Shown: positions 10,941 through 22,240 of the stretch, piece by piece | Numbering within the stretch: the first letter of the stretch is position 1 | Layout of the letters: every line of letters starts with the position of its first letter | Assembly (NCBI RefSeq): GCF_008831285.2 | Contig: NC_045145.1 | Location: 3,450,723 to 3,514,722, forward strand | Reading direction: 5' to 3' | Length of the DNA stretch: 64,000 bases | Source of the DNA: Nymphaea colorata | Lineage: Eukaryota; Streptophyta; Magnoliopsida; Nymphaeales; Nymphaeaceae | The notes under the pieces: model-generated | Seen by the model: the letters and a program-made list of their open reading frames with translations, nothing else | What the model was told of the DNA's origin: nothing | Databases searched by the model: none | Translations under genes and position numbers: made by a program

Positions 10941-11679
10941 ATGGCTACCATGGCGATTTGGTGCGTCCAGATCGCTTTCTTGCTCTTATCTCTTCATCTC
11001 CTATCAACTCTAGCGGCCGCTTTTCCGTCTTCCTCCAACAAAATTTCTGCTTTATCACCAGGTATACATCTACCATTTGTCCCGCCCGCCTCCCCTTTTT
11101 AAATCGTGTCTTTCTTGGCCTTGCTCTGCCGCTCTCAATTGAGCAGCAGATGTTTACACTACGGCATGCAATGGCTTGTCCAAGTCCAACTGAACCTAAC
11201 CACTCTGTCTTGAAGCCATAGGCTGTTGGATTGCAGTCAGCACTGGTTTCAATACAATGAGAAAGGCGGCATATTTTTATAATTTCAATTTCTTGTATTA
11301 TCCCGCTTATTCGAACACAAAGTAGGATAAGTTCAGTTTGCAGTATTGTGCAGCTTCATAGGATACAACACTGCACTGGCAGATAGAATGAAAAGTCATG
11401 TGAAACGAGCTCGATTTGCAGTGTACAGAACTAGTAATTAAGTTGTGCCGCGCTCGCTCAGTTTCTGTGCAGGAGAGGGACACCGCCACTGGAATAGCAC
11501 CGGCAAAGCCAAGGAAATTGAAAGGGGGTGGAGGCAGAGGGAGTTGTATTGGACTGCGTGGATTCTTTCCCTTCACCGGAGCTTATGGCAATAGGTCAGC
11601 GGCTCCAAGGAGAAACTGCTTGGGGATGACGATGCTCACAGTGTTGACAGCCAGCTTGACGGTTACCCTTCTCCTATAG
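10941..11679 (+). CDS. P1: small secreted Gly/Arg-rich peptide with hydrophobic C-terminal tail
   Basis: Exons 10941-11061 and 11462-11679 (phase-1 GT-AG intron of 400 nt) encode 112 aa. Residues 1-27 form a signal peptide (MATMAIWCVQ, then an L-rich core to LAAA). A Ser/Pro-rich stretch follows, then a basic Gly-rich region (KPRKLKGGGGRG, about residues 57-67), a short conserved TGAYGN segment, and a C-terminal run of about 17 hydrophobic residues ending in LLL with no charged tail. This layout fits a small peptide that is exported and possibly GPI-anchored; that is inference. The acceptor is chosen so that exon 2 starts VSVQ, which keeps frame in P1, P3, P4, P5 and P7. I do not recognise the family. 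Intact copy with a degraded promoter box. Confidence 0.7.
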
Positions 11680-12107
11680 GAAACATTTAAGTCTTCTGAT
11701 CTGTGATGTATAGTGGGTGGCCGGTGCCACTTCATGGATTCATTTGAAATCCTCTCCATCCGAATTTGAAACGTTCTACGGATGGTACAGTACCCTTTAG
11801 TGGAATTCATCAATTCTTTTGCTTCATGATCACTAAACTATATCAAAGGTGGTAGGGTAACATGATCATCTACGGCAATCCAATCTTTGTCTTGAGTTCT
11901 AAGGTGATTAATTTTCTGAATAATTATGCTGAAAAAAGTGTACATGTAAGGTTTTAGTATTGATTTTAGTGAATAAAAATATACTAATTGAATGTCTATA
12001 AGGTGGATCCTACTACATATATGTAAAGTTTCAGTAGCGACCTTTGTATCAGAAAATGTATATATGCATATTTACTTGAATGCCCTTGCATTGCACGAAC
12101 GCTAAGC

Positions 12108-12363
12108 CAAGGCATTGGGCGAGCCCGGCCCGATCATTAAAACCTGAGCCCGAGCCCGGCCCGGGCACAATTAAATTAAAAAATATATATTGTTTAACAT
12201 AAAATAATATATAAATATAATTAATTGTAGTAAAATATTATATTTATATATAAAATTTAATAAAAAAATATTAAAAAAATTATCAAGCCCACCGGGTCGG
12301 CAAGATAAATTATCGGGTCAGCTCAGTGCCCTTTTTTCTCCTGGCCTGGAGCCCAGCCTTAAC
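12108..12363. repeat. short hAT-like MITE with AT-rich core
   Basis: The ends are AAGGCATTGGGCGAGCCCGG and, inverted, TTAAGGCTGGGCTCC, around an AT-rich centre with a few GGCCCG clusters. They match the ends of the 17071-17832 element. No clear 8-bp target duplication was found. Confidence 0.55.
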
Positions 12364-12443
12364 GGACGCAGCATACGTACTTAACATGTGTTTCATCATG
12401 CCACATGCACTCTTTCATGCAAAGGAAGGAAGACAGTGAGGAG

Positions 12444-12446
<3 letters not shown>

Positions 12447-12481
<35 letters not shown>
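12447..12481. repeat. (AG)n microsatellite
   Basis: About 35 nt of AG repeats. The region 12364-13300 otherwise shows no gene. It has AT-rich stretches with recurring GAGATAATGAATTT-like words. Confidence 0.9.
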
Positions 12482-12484
<3 letters not shown>

Positions 12485-13299
12485 TCTTGTTCAAAGAAGG
12501 AAGGAGAGTGGAGGTTGCAAGTAAACAAAGCTTGGCCTTGAAGCAGAAATGGCAGGAATGACAACATAAAACGAAAGGAAAAGACGATGAATTCACAACT
12601 ATGTCGCTGTATTTTTTTGTTCATGGATGTTAAAGGACAAAGATAATGGCTTCTGCAGGGCTTTTTTTGATGGTTGGACATTCAAAGAAATTGAAGGAGA
12701 CTTCTGCAAGAACTTAAGGCGAATGTAATGGCAAAGCTGAAAAGAAAATGTCGACGCAAAAAGTGCAGTGTCATATGAATCTTACGAACGAGATAATCAA
12801 TGCATCTCAATTCATGTGGTAGATAATGTTACAATGTAACATGTTTGATATAGTTTACGTGAGATAACGAATTTGTGGCATAACAAATGCATGAGATAAT
12901 GAATTTATGGGATAAGTTTATGCATCATGTTTATGTCATTATTTCGTAACCATCCTTTTTGTTATTGATCGACAGAATGAGAAAAGACATACATACAAAG
13001 TAGGCAATAAGTAAATGAAGATAAAATAATGCGATCACGTAACGAAAGGAATGACTTTGAAATGAGATGACTAGTTTACTAAAAACACCAGGAATGGTAA
13101 TGAGAGAAAGGGATAACAATGCTTCTACAAGAGATAGCGATAAGTAAACAGTGTGAGACAATGTTCATTATTGATCGACGGACTTTGTGGTGAGATAATG
13201 TTGAATCTTATTTGATGGAATGTATTTATCTGTGAAATAAATAATTCATAACATAATGTTAAAATGTTATTTGATCAATGGACTTTATGCATTGCAGAG

Positions 13300-13979
13300 G
13301 ACACAATGTATAAAATATCTACATCATCGAATGACAACGAACAAGAGATTGAGTCCTCCTGCGAGGAAATGAAGAATCCCAAAGAATGTGCTTCTTATGT
13401 AGGAATGGAGTTCCAAACGAATGTGTTCCTGCTATAGGAATGGAGTTTCCTGCTAAGTAATGAAGCTTTATGTTGTATGAATGAAGTTCAAGATGAAGAA
13501 CACATCATACAATTTCTACAATTGTTATGCTTTTTGCCATGGGTTCAGTGTAAGAAATGATAGGATGAAGAGAAACACGTAAGGCATGGTTGTGAGAAGG
13601 TCATACGTTTGCTTGAAAGAAAGATAGAATGAATCAATTCCATGTGTAACGAAGAACAAGATTGATATAGGGTGCGGTTGTGCTACCAATTTGGAGCTGA
13701 AAAGATGTCATAAATGCAAAATATTGTATTTGTGGAGTGACTATTGAACACAACCATCCATTGGCAGCTTTTCACATGAGCCATAGGTTGAGGTTGCATC
13801 GCAAATTGTCATCACCGCATGCTGAAATAAATGAGCGGCCAGCTGGTGTAGGTATACCGCCAATGAAGGCATATAACATGTTTGTTAAAGTAGAAGGTGG
13901 TCATGAAAATGTTCTGTTCACATGCATGGATCATAGAAACCACTTGAGGAGAAAGATGGTAGAATCGATAAAAGAATGA
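13300..13979 (+). pseudogene. FAR1/FHY3-like (MULE-derived) DNA-binding domain relic
   Basis: Pieces of the FAR1 DNA-binding region can be read in different frames. A YVGMEF segment lies near 13398, a Cys-rich piece (GCGCATN) near 13670, and a VTIEHNHPLA segment near 13737, followed by an open frame to 13979 with NHLRRK. FAR1-type genes derive from Mutator-like transposases. Here frames shift and stops intervene, so it is a broken fragment, either of a FAR1-related gene or of a MULE transposase. Confidence 0.65.
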
Positions 13980-14599
13980 GCTAACATTATGAGCGAGACA
14001 AAAAATGAAAACGCTTTTTAGTTGTTGAAAGAGGTATATATGTCATCACGATATGCATATGCAGACGGACAAATTTTACCTTTATTGAATCCTCAAATCT
14101 TCTTTTAACGGTTTTCTTTTCTGTACCTACAAAAAAGTTTCTTTTTGTATTAATCATGAACAGTTTTTGTCTTTATTAAAATGACACATGAAATTTCATA
14201 CAAAGAGACAACGTATATAACCAGCTTCGAACTCTTGAACCTTAATTTTTTTTTTTCGCCATCCAGAGGGTTCGACTTTGGATGTATGCAGCCATGGGCA
14301 ATTTCAAACTAACTTTTTGAGGTCTCTTTCAGTTTCGTCCTAAAAAGTTATAGTGGTGAAAAACTTTTCGAGGGGTGTGTTGAACTTGTTAGTTCTTCCT
14401 ATTTAAAATTCTCAGTCATCCCCTACATCAATCCAATAAAGCATTGAACGTTTGAGTTTCAGGTTGTTTAACAATGCGAACACTATCTAAGTGTTTCATG
14501 AATTTGCCTCAAAGATTGAGCCGGGTTTATGAAAGGTTAGTTCTAACTTTTCATGATTATACCTTAATATTTGTAATAGATTCATAGGACACTCATAGA

Positions 14600-14949
14600 A
14601 CTAGTGTCTCTATTGCCAAATGACCCCTAAAAAACTAGGCTTTCTAAGGTCAAATGATCAAAGAGACAAAATTTACATAGCCTCTACCCTATCAGCTCGA
14701 TTGCGTCTCAATTCTTCATTCTTGCTCCATTTTAAAACAAACTAAACTTAAGGGTGAAGTCGATCAACTTGCAAGCTTGTCCAGGCTCATCCCAATTCAA
14801 GTCAAGGATGTCAATGTATCTTATTTGGATTAGATATAACTGTTTTGAAACAACCAGATATAAAAAAAATAATATCCAATTAAGAAATCAGATTGAATTT
14901 GAATTTAAGAAATTAGATCCGATCATATTCATGTTTGAATTCAGATTTA
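14600..14949. repeat. dispersed repeat also at 59190-59560
   Basis: This shares colinear sequence with 59190-59560, including CCTCTACC(C/T)TATCAGCTC and a later GATGTC...ATTTGGATT segment of the kind seen in hAT-type MITEs. No gene is seen from 13980 to here. Confidence 0.55.
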
Positions 14950-15285
14950 AAAAATTAGCTAACCCGCATATACCAAGCATGCGGAGCCTGTTTCAATATA
15001 TATAAGACTTTTACAAGGCAACAAACAAGATGCTGACATTGGAGATCTTCAGTCTTCTGCTACTACGTGTAAACCTCCTCAGCTAGAAAATTGTTTGAAA
15101 AAACATTATCAAAATCAAGTTGGTGAATGTCTCATTTGAAGTGAGTAGCTAACGAGAGAACCATGCACATAGACTTGATGACTGGACTCGTAAAATCAAT
15201 TCCAGCGTCCTTTAGATATCCCTTAGCTACAAGACGTGCTTGTGTCTCACAAGAGTCCCGTATTGACTGTACTTCAATTTATAAA
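14950..15285 (-). mobile_element. Ty1/copia reverse transcriptase relic
   Basis: Minus-strand translation gives, in order, QARLVAKGYLKDAGIDF, a PVIKS segment, LDFDNVFSNNFLAEEVYT and LKQAPHAWY. These correspond to the conserved copia RT blocks (ARLVAKGY, DVKNAFLNG-EEVYM, LKQAPRAW). Stops and frame changes show it is dead. LTRs were not recognised. Confidence 0.75.
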
Positions 15286-15769
15286 CTTACTTTGAACTAA
15301 TAACATGAAAGTGAATTTTTTTGAAGTGCATGAATTCGTTGTCCATACCACGTCGCTGATCTATAGATTGTCTCCTCACTTCGTGATCGATTAAAGTAGT
15401 ATGGGTGTTCTGTTAACATTTTGAAATTATAATTTAACTTTCTTCATAAAAAATTCCTGACTTTGTTTATGGGTAAGCTTGAAGAAACTAAGTCGGTGGG
15501 AGACATAGTTTCAGTGGGAGTGGTGTTTAGGTCAGCATGGTTGTGGTCGATGATAGGAGAGAATGGTAGAAATCGAGGTGTTAAAGATGCTATTTCCATA
15601 TGGTTTGAAAACACATTGTATATGTCTTTATGTTATGTTCTGGGCAAATGAATGAGGACACCTTGTTTTTTTGGACAAGAACTTATTATTGTTCCTTGGA
15701 ACATGTGTCCTAAGGACATATGTTTTAATAACACTTGTTCCTATTATATTATAATAAGTAATTAGCTTT
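15286..15769. other. no gene seen
   Basis: AT-rich spacer between the copia relic and the P2 cassette. A 62-codon frame at 15463 starts with a non-ATG codon and has no recognisable motif. Confidence 0.4.
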
Positions 15770-16165
15770 TAAAAAAGAATGCCACACAACTGCAGATGCT
15801 TCCCGGCCACACAACAAACAAATCGGCATTTTCTCGTTAAATCATTAATAAAATCATAGCGTTTTCATTGTTTTTGCTAATTCTCTTGTTTGTGGACAAC
15901 ATTCCACACGTCTATGTCATCGGTAGAAGCTTTAGTCCTTTTCTTAAGCCACTAATGCTAAATCATCCCTGTTACGACACAAAACAATCGGAGTCAAATC
16001 ATGTTACAAAGATGCCAATGTTAGTCTTCTATTAAAGAAAAACCTGATGCTTTCTCTCTCTCATTGTGCAGGTCCGTTACTATTACCAACAGATCTGCCA
16101 ATGTGTTGGATATGTCTAATTCTTGTATTGGACGTAAAACTGTTTAGTCAATTGAAGGAGTTCTT
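15770..16165. repeat. P-cassette upstream block (P2 copy)
   Basis: Homologous to 10165-10575 and 51818-52113. Here the segment between GCCAATGTGTTGG and GTCTAATTC is uninterrupted, so it gives the empty-site sequence for the Harbinger insertion upstream of P6. Confidence 0.75.
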
Positions 16166-16236
16166 TGACTCTGCAATCTTCAGAAAGAAGATTTGATAAA
16201 AAAAAAAAAAAAAACAGAGCACTCGGTCAGAAGGTG

Positions 16237-16361
16237 TGATCACACGCATGCTTCGTTAAAAATTTCATGCTCCTTCAGAACGCAAGCGACGCGAAACTAT
16301 CGAGTACCAACAAAGAAAGGTTCATCGGGACGCGTTGATGTCGACGCTCTGGATATATAAA
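16237..16361 (+). promoter_or_regulatory. P2 promoter: TGATCACACG box and TATATAAA
   Basis: The TGATCACACG box is at 16237-16246 and the TATA box TATATAAA at 16354-16361, 131 bp before the ATG. A (CT)n leader follows at 16431-16464. The promoter looks intact although the gene is not. Confidence 0.55.
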
Positions 16362-16423
16362 GGAGGGAAGGCAGGACAATGAAGACCCATCAGAGCAACA
16401 AAGGTCCATCTCCTCCGATAGCA

Positions 16424-16468
<45 letters not shown>

Positions 16469-16491
16469 TTCTCTGAGCTTGCATCGCTACC

Positions 16492-17940
16492 ATGGCAATG
16501 CGGTGCATCTTCATCGCATTCTTGCTTTTATCTCTTCATCTCCGATCAACTCTAGCGGCCGCTTCTCCGGCTTCCTCCAACAAAATTTCCTCTTTATCAC
16601 CTATATCTGCTACATGTCCCACCTCCCCTTTTTAAATCGTTGGTCTTTCTTGGTCGCTCCGCTGCACTCAATTGAGCAGACTACCGCATACGATGGCTTG
16701 TCCAACTGAACCAACCACCCTGTCTTGAAGCTGTAGCTGCTCGATTGCAGTCACCACTCGTTTTAATAGAATGAGATAACACGGGATGCTTTTACCATAT
16801 TTGTTTATCGGATTGTGCCACTTATCCCAACAGAAAGTAGGATAAGTTCAGTATGCCTTATTGTGCAGCTTCATATGATACAACACTGGTAAATATATAG
16901 AATGAAAAGTCATGGAAAACGAATTTGCTGTATGCAGAATTGTCAGAATTAGTAATTAAGTTGTGCCGCACTTGCTCAGTTTCTCTGCAGGGCATGGATG
17001 TCACCACTGGAATAACGCAGGCAAAGCCAAGGGCAGTGAGCGGAGGGAGGAGTGGCGGACGGAGTGTCACTAAGGCTGGGCGTCGGGCCGGGTTTGAGCC
17101 GGGAAAATCCCGGCCCGGGCCGGGCCCAGGCCCGACAGCCAGGCCCGATAACCAAACCGGGCCGGGCCCGGGCAGGAAGGGCGGCCCAGCGGCGGCCCGG
17201 CCGGCCCGACTCCCGACCTCGAGCAGTCGGGCGCCCTCCGCCCTAAGCCCTCGGCTCGCTGGGTCGCTCCGGTGACCCTCCCTCTATCTTCCCGTCTGCC
17301 TCTTCATCTCCCTCTCTGCTCCTTCTCCATCTCCCTTTGCTCCGCCTCCCTTTCCCTTCCGTCTCCCTCTGCTCCCTTCCGTCTCCCTCTCCCTCTCCCT
17401 CTGCTCCCTCTCCCGTTTCCCTCTCCCTCTCCGCCTCCATCCACCGCAGCCCCGCTCGCTCCCCTCCCTCTCCGCCTCCGTCTCCCTCTCCCTCTCCCTC
17501 CGTCCACCGCAGCCCTCCTTCTCCCCTCCCTCTCCGCCTCCATCCACCGCAGCCCCGCAGCTCCCCTCCCTCTCCGCCGCGATGGCCGGCCATCTTGGCG
17601 GCATCCGCCGACGGCCACCCACGAAGTTGGGTGGCCTGCCGGTGAAAAACCACCGCCCGCCTGCCATTCGGCAGGCAAGCGGTGGAGGGCCTGGACAAGA
17701 CGCGAGCGCGGGTCGGGTCCGCCAAACGGGCCGGGCCGGGCCTGATTTCTATGGACCAGGCCCGGTACCCGGCCCGGCAATATATCGGGCCCGGGTTTCA
17801 GGCCCGACAGGCCGGCCCGATACCCACCCTTGAGTGTCACTCCCAGCACTAGAGCTTATGGCAGCTCCAAGGAATCACTGCTCGGGGATGACGATGCTCA
17901 TATTGTTGACAGCCAGCTTGATGATTATCCTCTCCTATAA
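16492..17940 (+). pseudogene. P2: P-family peptide gene broken by donor loss and a hAT-like insertion
   Basis: The first ATG of the family is ATC here; a second ATG (16492) remains. Exon 1 still encodes the signal peptide and SSNKIS. The splice donor is gone: the CACCAGGTATAT of P5/P6 is CACCTATAT here (about 5 nt lost near 16601). Exon 2 begins at 16980 (VSLQGMDVTTGITQAKPR) and is interrupted at 17071-17832 by a hAT-like element with an 8-bp target duplication. After the element the frame is also shifted by a net 11-nt loss before the tail. The C-terminal hydrophobic tail (TMLILLTASLMIIL) is still readable in another frame. Confidence 0.8.
17071..17832. mobile_element. hAT-like non-autonomous element, 762 bp, in P2 exon 2
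   Basis: It is flanked by the 8-bp direct repeat AGTGTCAC (17063-17070 and 17833-17840). The ends form imperfect inverted repeats: TAAGGCTGGGCGTCGGGCC at the left, and CAAGGGTGGGTATCGGGCC from the right when inverted. An 8-bp target duplication is typical of hAT elements. The interior is GC-rich, with GGCCCGGGCC clusters near both ends and a pyrimidine-rich centre (17280-17570). It has no transposase; long open frames on both strands come from base composition. Confidence 0.8.
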
Positions 17941-18110
17941 GAAGCAATTAGGACTTCAGATTTGTGATATGTATAGGGGGTGCTGCCAGTTCATGGTTCC
18001 CTTGAAATGTTCGCCATCTGAATTTGAAACGTTCTACATGTGGTACAGTACCTTTTAGTGGAATTCCTCAAATCTTTTGCTTCATGGTCACATATTTTTT
18101 CTTCAATCTC

Positions 18111-18115
<5 letters not shown>

Positions 18116-18172
<57 letters not shown>
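18116..18172. repeat. (AT)n microsatellite
   Basis: About 57 nt of AT dinucleotides in the 3' flank of P2. Confidence 0.95.
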
Positions 18173-18176
<4 letters not shown>

Positions 18177-19982
18177 TGGTGATGCTTGGAGATAGTGTGT
18201 AAAGGTGGTAGGCGCCGTGGATCACAGCAGTCCAATGTTTGTCTTGAGTTATAAGGTGATTAATTTCCTGAACAATTCTGCTGAAAAAAAGGAGAAAGCC
18301 TATAAGGAAACAATTTGAAAATAAAAATTTTAATTTCATTTAAATAGTTAAATCTTGACATGCATCATTTAGCCTTCCTATGAAATGACAAAAATGCCCC
18401 TTTGGCTTCAGGAGGCAGTGCGTTGGAAAACCAAATTTTAGAAAAGAAAACCGTTTTTCCTGGTAATTAGGAATCTATAGATATAAAGTGTGGTAATCAC
18501 ATAAGGATCAATCAGTTCCTATAAATTGTATGAAAAGGTTTGAAGAGAACATTTTTCTTCCAACTTGCCGAACAGAAGGAGTAGAACATGAATTAGGAAA
18601 AAAAAAACCCAATTTTTTAGTGTACCACGAAAACATGCTCAAACCATTTTTTTATACATATAGAAAACATACTTTTGCAAAGGAGGATATAATATACTCA
18701 GGTTAACAGGGAAAGGCATGAAATATGCCTCCTCCCTTGTGAGTTTGTGAGTTGTGTGAATATTCTTATGTTTCATGAATATGGGTGTTTTATTTTTAAA
18801 AACTACTAAAAGTTAAAACTTATTTGCACAAAGGAAATGAAATTATCGGTTTCCTTGCACCTCCCCCTATGTTTTGGTAATAATTAAAACGGGAAAAGAT
18901 TTCTACCTCCCAACAGATTTGCACCAGAAAAGAAAATATCAAAAACCAACAAGTCAATATAATTTTGTCAAAATCAAAAGCAAGGTTCTATGAGTATTAA
19001 AATTAAATAGTCATAGGAGGTGTTTGACAATAAGAATTTAACTTAGCTTTTCATCAATTTATCCCAAACATAAAGGTAAATTTACAGAATAGTGCATTAA
19101 TGGGTCGGTGTTTCTATTGCCAGATGCCCCAACAGAATCAATGCATTTGATCTCCACAGAAAAAAAAAATCCATGTATCAGTAAAAATATTTCTAGACTA
19201 ACATTGGCACGGGGACTAACATGTATTATCATCTTTTAGTCAGCATGCACTACAAGCTCAGTCACATCAAATAAGGTAAAAAACAAATACTTTTTAGTTT
19301 TCCATGAGAGTGAACAACGAGTAGTGCATCAAATGAGGTAAAAAACAAATACTTTTTAATTTTCCATGAGAGTGAACAACGAGTATACACCCAAAATAAA
19401 AGAACAGGAAAGTTGGAATATTTGGTTATTTTTCAAAAAAAAAATTAGAGTTTTAACTTCTTTACTTCTTTTTTGTCATTATATTGGGGCAAACCAAGAT
19501 TATTCTGATCATTACATGCCTTCGGTAAAAACAAGCTTGTAGTTTAATAGAAATGATACAATTTAACCTCAAGCTCTAGCTATTGAATCCTAAATTCCTC
19601 AAAAGGTTAACAATTGAATACAGTAGCAATGGCCTCTTTGGACATTAGATTATAATAAAACATGTTAGTAAACTCAATTTTGTGTCAAAAGAAGCTTCTT
19701 CCAAGTTCCAACGATTTTTGATCCTCAAAATCATCCAAATGAGCGTAGTTAAAGTAGCTTTTCCCCATAATAGTCCCTGAATCTCGACTCATCTTTTACC
19801 TATACGTTAAAAAAGAAAACGCATATTTTTTCGTTAGGTAGAAGACGATCAACAGCAGAAGATATCCTGCAAACACTTAATTTGGTATCTGCAACTTTCT
19901 TTTCATCAAAGAAAACAACGCCAAATAAAACGATAGGCTGTGGAAGGAAGAAGGAACACATAATCTACACTGTATATCCACT

Positions 19983-20620
19983 TTGGTATTAATAAAAACA
20001 GAAAGAGAGATAGAAAGAGGGAAACCTGCGGAGAATGATGAAGGGCCAGCAGCAGGCCCTGCTGATAAACAGAAGCAAGGTCTTGGGGAGAAGAAGAGGA
20101 AGAGGAAGAGGAAGAAGGCTGCCCTTATTATGACGCCTCTCCCGGCCATCACCGCCTTCTTGTTTTCGCCACCACCGGTTGCTGGCGGTCTGAAGGGATC
20201 TCTGCCGTCTCTCATCTCCGTCCGACCTCCTTATTTCAAGCTGTAGCTCCACCTCCGATGTCAACCGAGTGAGGACGACGGCCTTTGCTTCTCTGCTCGC
20301 TCTCACCGTCCTCTATTCTGAATTGCTTATTAACACAGCGACAGAAAAGGGGCAGGTAAGGGCACCTTCCGGCTTTGGATCGCAAAAGTTTTCCATTCAC
20401 AAGATGCTGTCTGGGAGCTTCACGGCAATTGCCCACTCGACTGAAATAGGCGGAGCCAGTGGGATCCGATCTGCATCCAAAAAAGTTTGGGTACATCAAT
20501 ATAAATTTGCTGAATTATGTGAACTCGAACGAGAGACTACACAAGAAAAAGAGGCAGGGCAAAAGGTTCACGTGATCTGGCGTGCAATGTGCGACGAATC
20601 GGCACTCGCAACGTGAGATT
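19983..20620 (+). other. K region, alpha module, unit 1: Lys/Arg-repeat frame and 115-codon ORF
   Basis: An open frame (19983-20246) without an ATG holds a KRKRKRKK-type repeat followed by a hydrophobic stretch (ALIMTPLPAITAFLF). Another frame (20269-20616) is ATG-initiated. Both recur almost unchanged at 29599/29897 and 41130/41428, where the Lys/Arg repeat is 12 nt longer. The older paralogous region in module beta (about 23760-24270) keeps the first frame only in part and not the second. Coding status is therefore doubtful. Confidence 0.25.
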
Positions 20621-20974
20621 CGGAAACGTCGGCAGGCAGACAAGAACAGGATGAGCAAAAGAGAAAGTTATGTCCACCGTGCCTACAAAAAGTTTTTTGA
20701 ACTAAAAAATATTCACTGACATCCATCTCTGTTGATGGACAGTTTGAGTTTGATGTCCCTAGATATAGTGAGAAAAAATGGAGTCATGATTCAGTTTAAC
20801 TTGCTTGTGTTATGTCTAACATTTTGAATTGTTATTTGTGTCATTTCTGATGAAGGTTTGGTGCAATTTGTCTTTTCTAGCATATGGAAAGTTAGGCTTC
20901 AAGGACACTTTAGTCAGCATGGCAATTGGTCATTGTCATTGTAGTTGTGGGGCCTAATGCTGGTGTGAATAATA

Positions 20975-21078
20975 GTGTTGTAACATGAAAGAAAAGTGAG
21001 AATTTATAGTCCTGTATCGAAGACAAGTGTTGTAACATGAAAGAAAAGTGAGAATTTATAGTCCTGTATCGAAGACAG
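20975..21078. repeat. 52-bp tandem duplication just upstream of hairpin H1
   Basis: The words GTGTTGTAACATGAAAG start at 20975 and again at 21027. The other hairpin copies have a single unit. Confidence 0.9.
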
Positions 21079-21131
21079 AGAAGAACCTTCATTCCCTTAT
21101 AAAGAGTGGAATGAACATGTTTCATCAAGAG

Positions 21132-21226
21132 CATGACAGACAGTTTATAAGCGTTGTAGCATTAGAGCTAACAGACATTGAGAATGTTAGCTTTAATGCT
21201 ACAACGCTGAAAAACTTTCAATCATG
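21132..21226 (+). repeat. H1: conserved 95-nt inverted repeat (hairpin), module beta unit 1
   Basis: A 24-bp core stem (21150-21173 with 21185-21208) is fully paired if one G-U is allowed, with an 11-nt loop GACATTGAGAA. An outer arm of 18 nt on each side pairs at about 13 positions. Four more copies (H2-H5) exist. It could be a small-RNA precursor or a tiny fold-back element; the sequence alone does not decide. A short open frame (21048-21269) runs through it. Confidence 0.8.
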
Positions 21227-21892
21227 TCTCCTTTTTCATCTCTTAGCTTCTCTTTTCCTATGGCTATAGTGATCCTGGTACATCACAATTAAAGAATAAT
21301 AAGTAACATTTGCAATGAAAAAATTTTGTCAGATTTCTTGTTTCACAAAATCAAAAAACCTATCGCTATAGTGATCTTGGTACATAACAATTAGAGAAAC
21401 CCAAAAAAGGTTGTCTTCAATGAAAACAATGTAACATAGCACTATAAGTAACATTGTATTTATAGTGATTTCGTTTAACTCATTTCATTGATACTCGTAT
21501 AACTATTTTGTCATTATATTTTGGTTTTTGTTATGTAGTTGAGCCAAGTTAAGTCTAAACGAGTGGAGTTCTTACAATTTAAACTCGACCCGTTTAACAT
21601 TTCAAGCATATATACGAACTCTGAGCACGAGTCAAGTTTTCACAAGCGAATTCAAGTCGAACCTGAGCTGGCTCGACTCATTATGTAGTCCTAAATACAA
21701 GGCAAGAAATCAAATATTGAACAATGTAACAGAGCAGCACGTATACATTCTACATCAATTATGCCAACTGCCTAGGCTGAGTCACCACTTAGTGCAAATC
21801 TTTTTAATTAAGCAAACATTAGATATGTACTTTATGTGAGAGCAAATATATGTGTTTTTTTTTTCTCTTTTCTTTTTTTCTGGCCATGTTAG

Positions 21893-22240
21893 CTAGCTTG
21901 TCAAGAGAAGGTCCGCACCATGGCGGTAGTTGTTGCCTGAAGAGCTCATATGGAGTTTGGCTTCGTTAGATCTGGCGGCAGCACCGGCCGCGGCGGCACC
22001 GGCCGCGGCGGCACCAATATACATAACAGGAACTAGCGAAGTACCGTGGAGCTCTTCCTCACCCCCGCTGACCCCGGCTGCTCTGCCTCCACCCCTGGCA
22101 GCACCGCCTGTTACGACGTGCTTTACTCCTGACAATAACTTCTATTCTAATGGAAGTATGACTTGCTCTTACTTGGCCGGTCCCAACTGCTCCTTCACCT
22201 GCATATTCATCTTAAATGATTATATCAGCAATCATATCAA
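21893..22240 (-). CDS. M-beta1: minus-strand Gly/Ala/Ser-rich hypothetical ORF, probably an exon
   Basis: The open frame 22135-21893 (80 codons, starting inside a larger frame) contains HGTSLVP, an Ala/Gly repeat and SSSGNN. In the alpha module (28328-27975) a diverged relative keeps HGTSLVPGLYGAAAGA and KSSS. Several differences between the two are synonymous only on the minus strand (His, Tyr and Ala codons), which favours minus-strand coding. Upstream homology (DEYAGEGAV here, DEYAGGGAV in alpha) continues to about 22240, but with a stop and a frame change in this copy. The family is not recognised. Confidence 0.3.

Noticed and set aside
17243..17849. Several overlapping open frames up to 181 codons on both strands
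   Set aside because: They lie in the GC-rich, pyrimidine-tract interior of the hAT-like element. Low-complexity Pro/Ser or Arg/Glu/Gly composition explains them.
20269..20616. 115-codon ATG frame identical in three units (also 29897 and 41428)
   Set aside because: Identity only reflects the recent duplication. The older beta relative does not keep this frame.
21048..21269. 73-codon frame conserved with each hairpin copy
   Set aside because: It starts with a non-ATG codon, and conservation is explained by the inverted repeat running through its centre.
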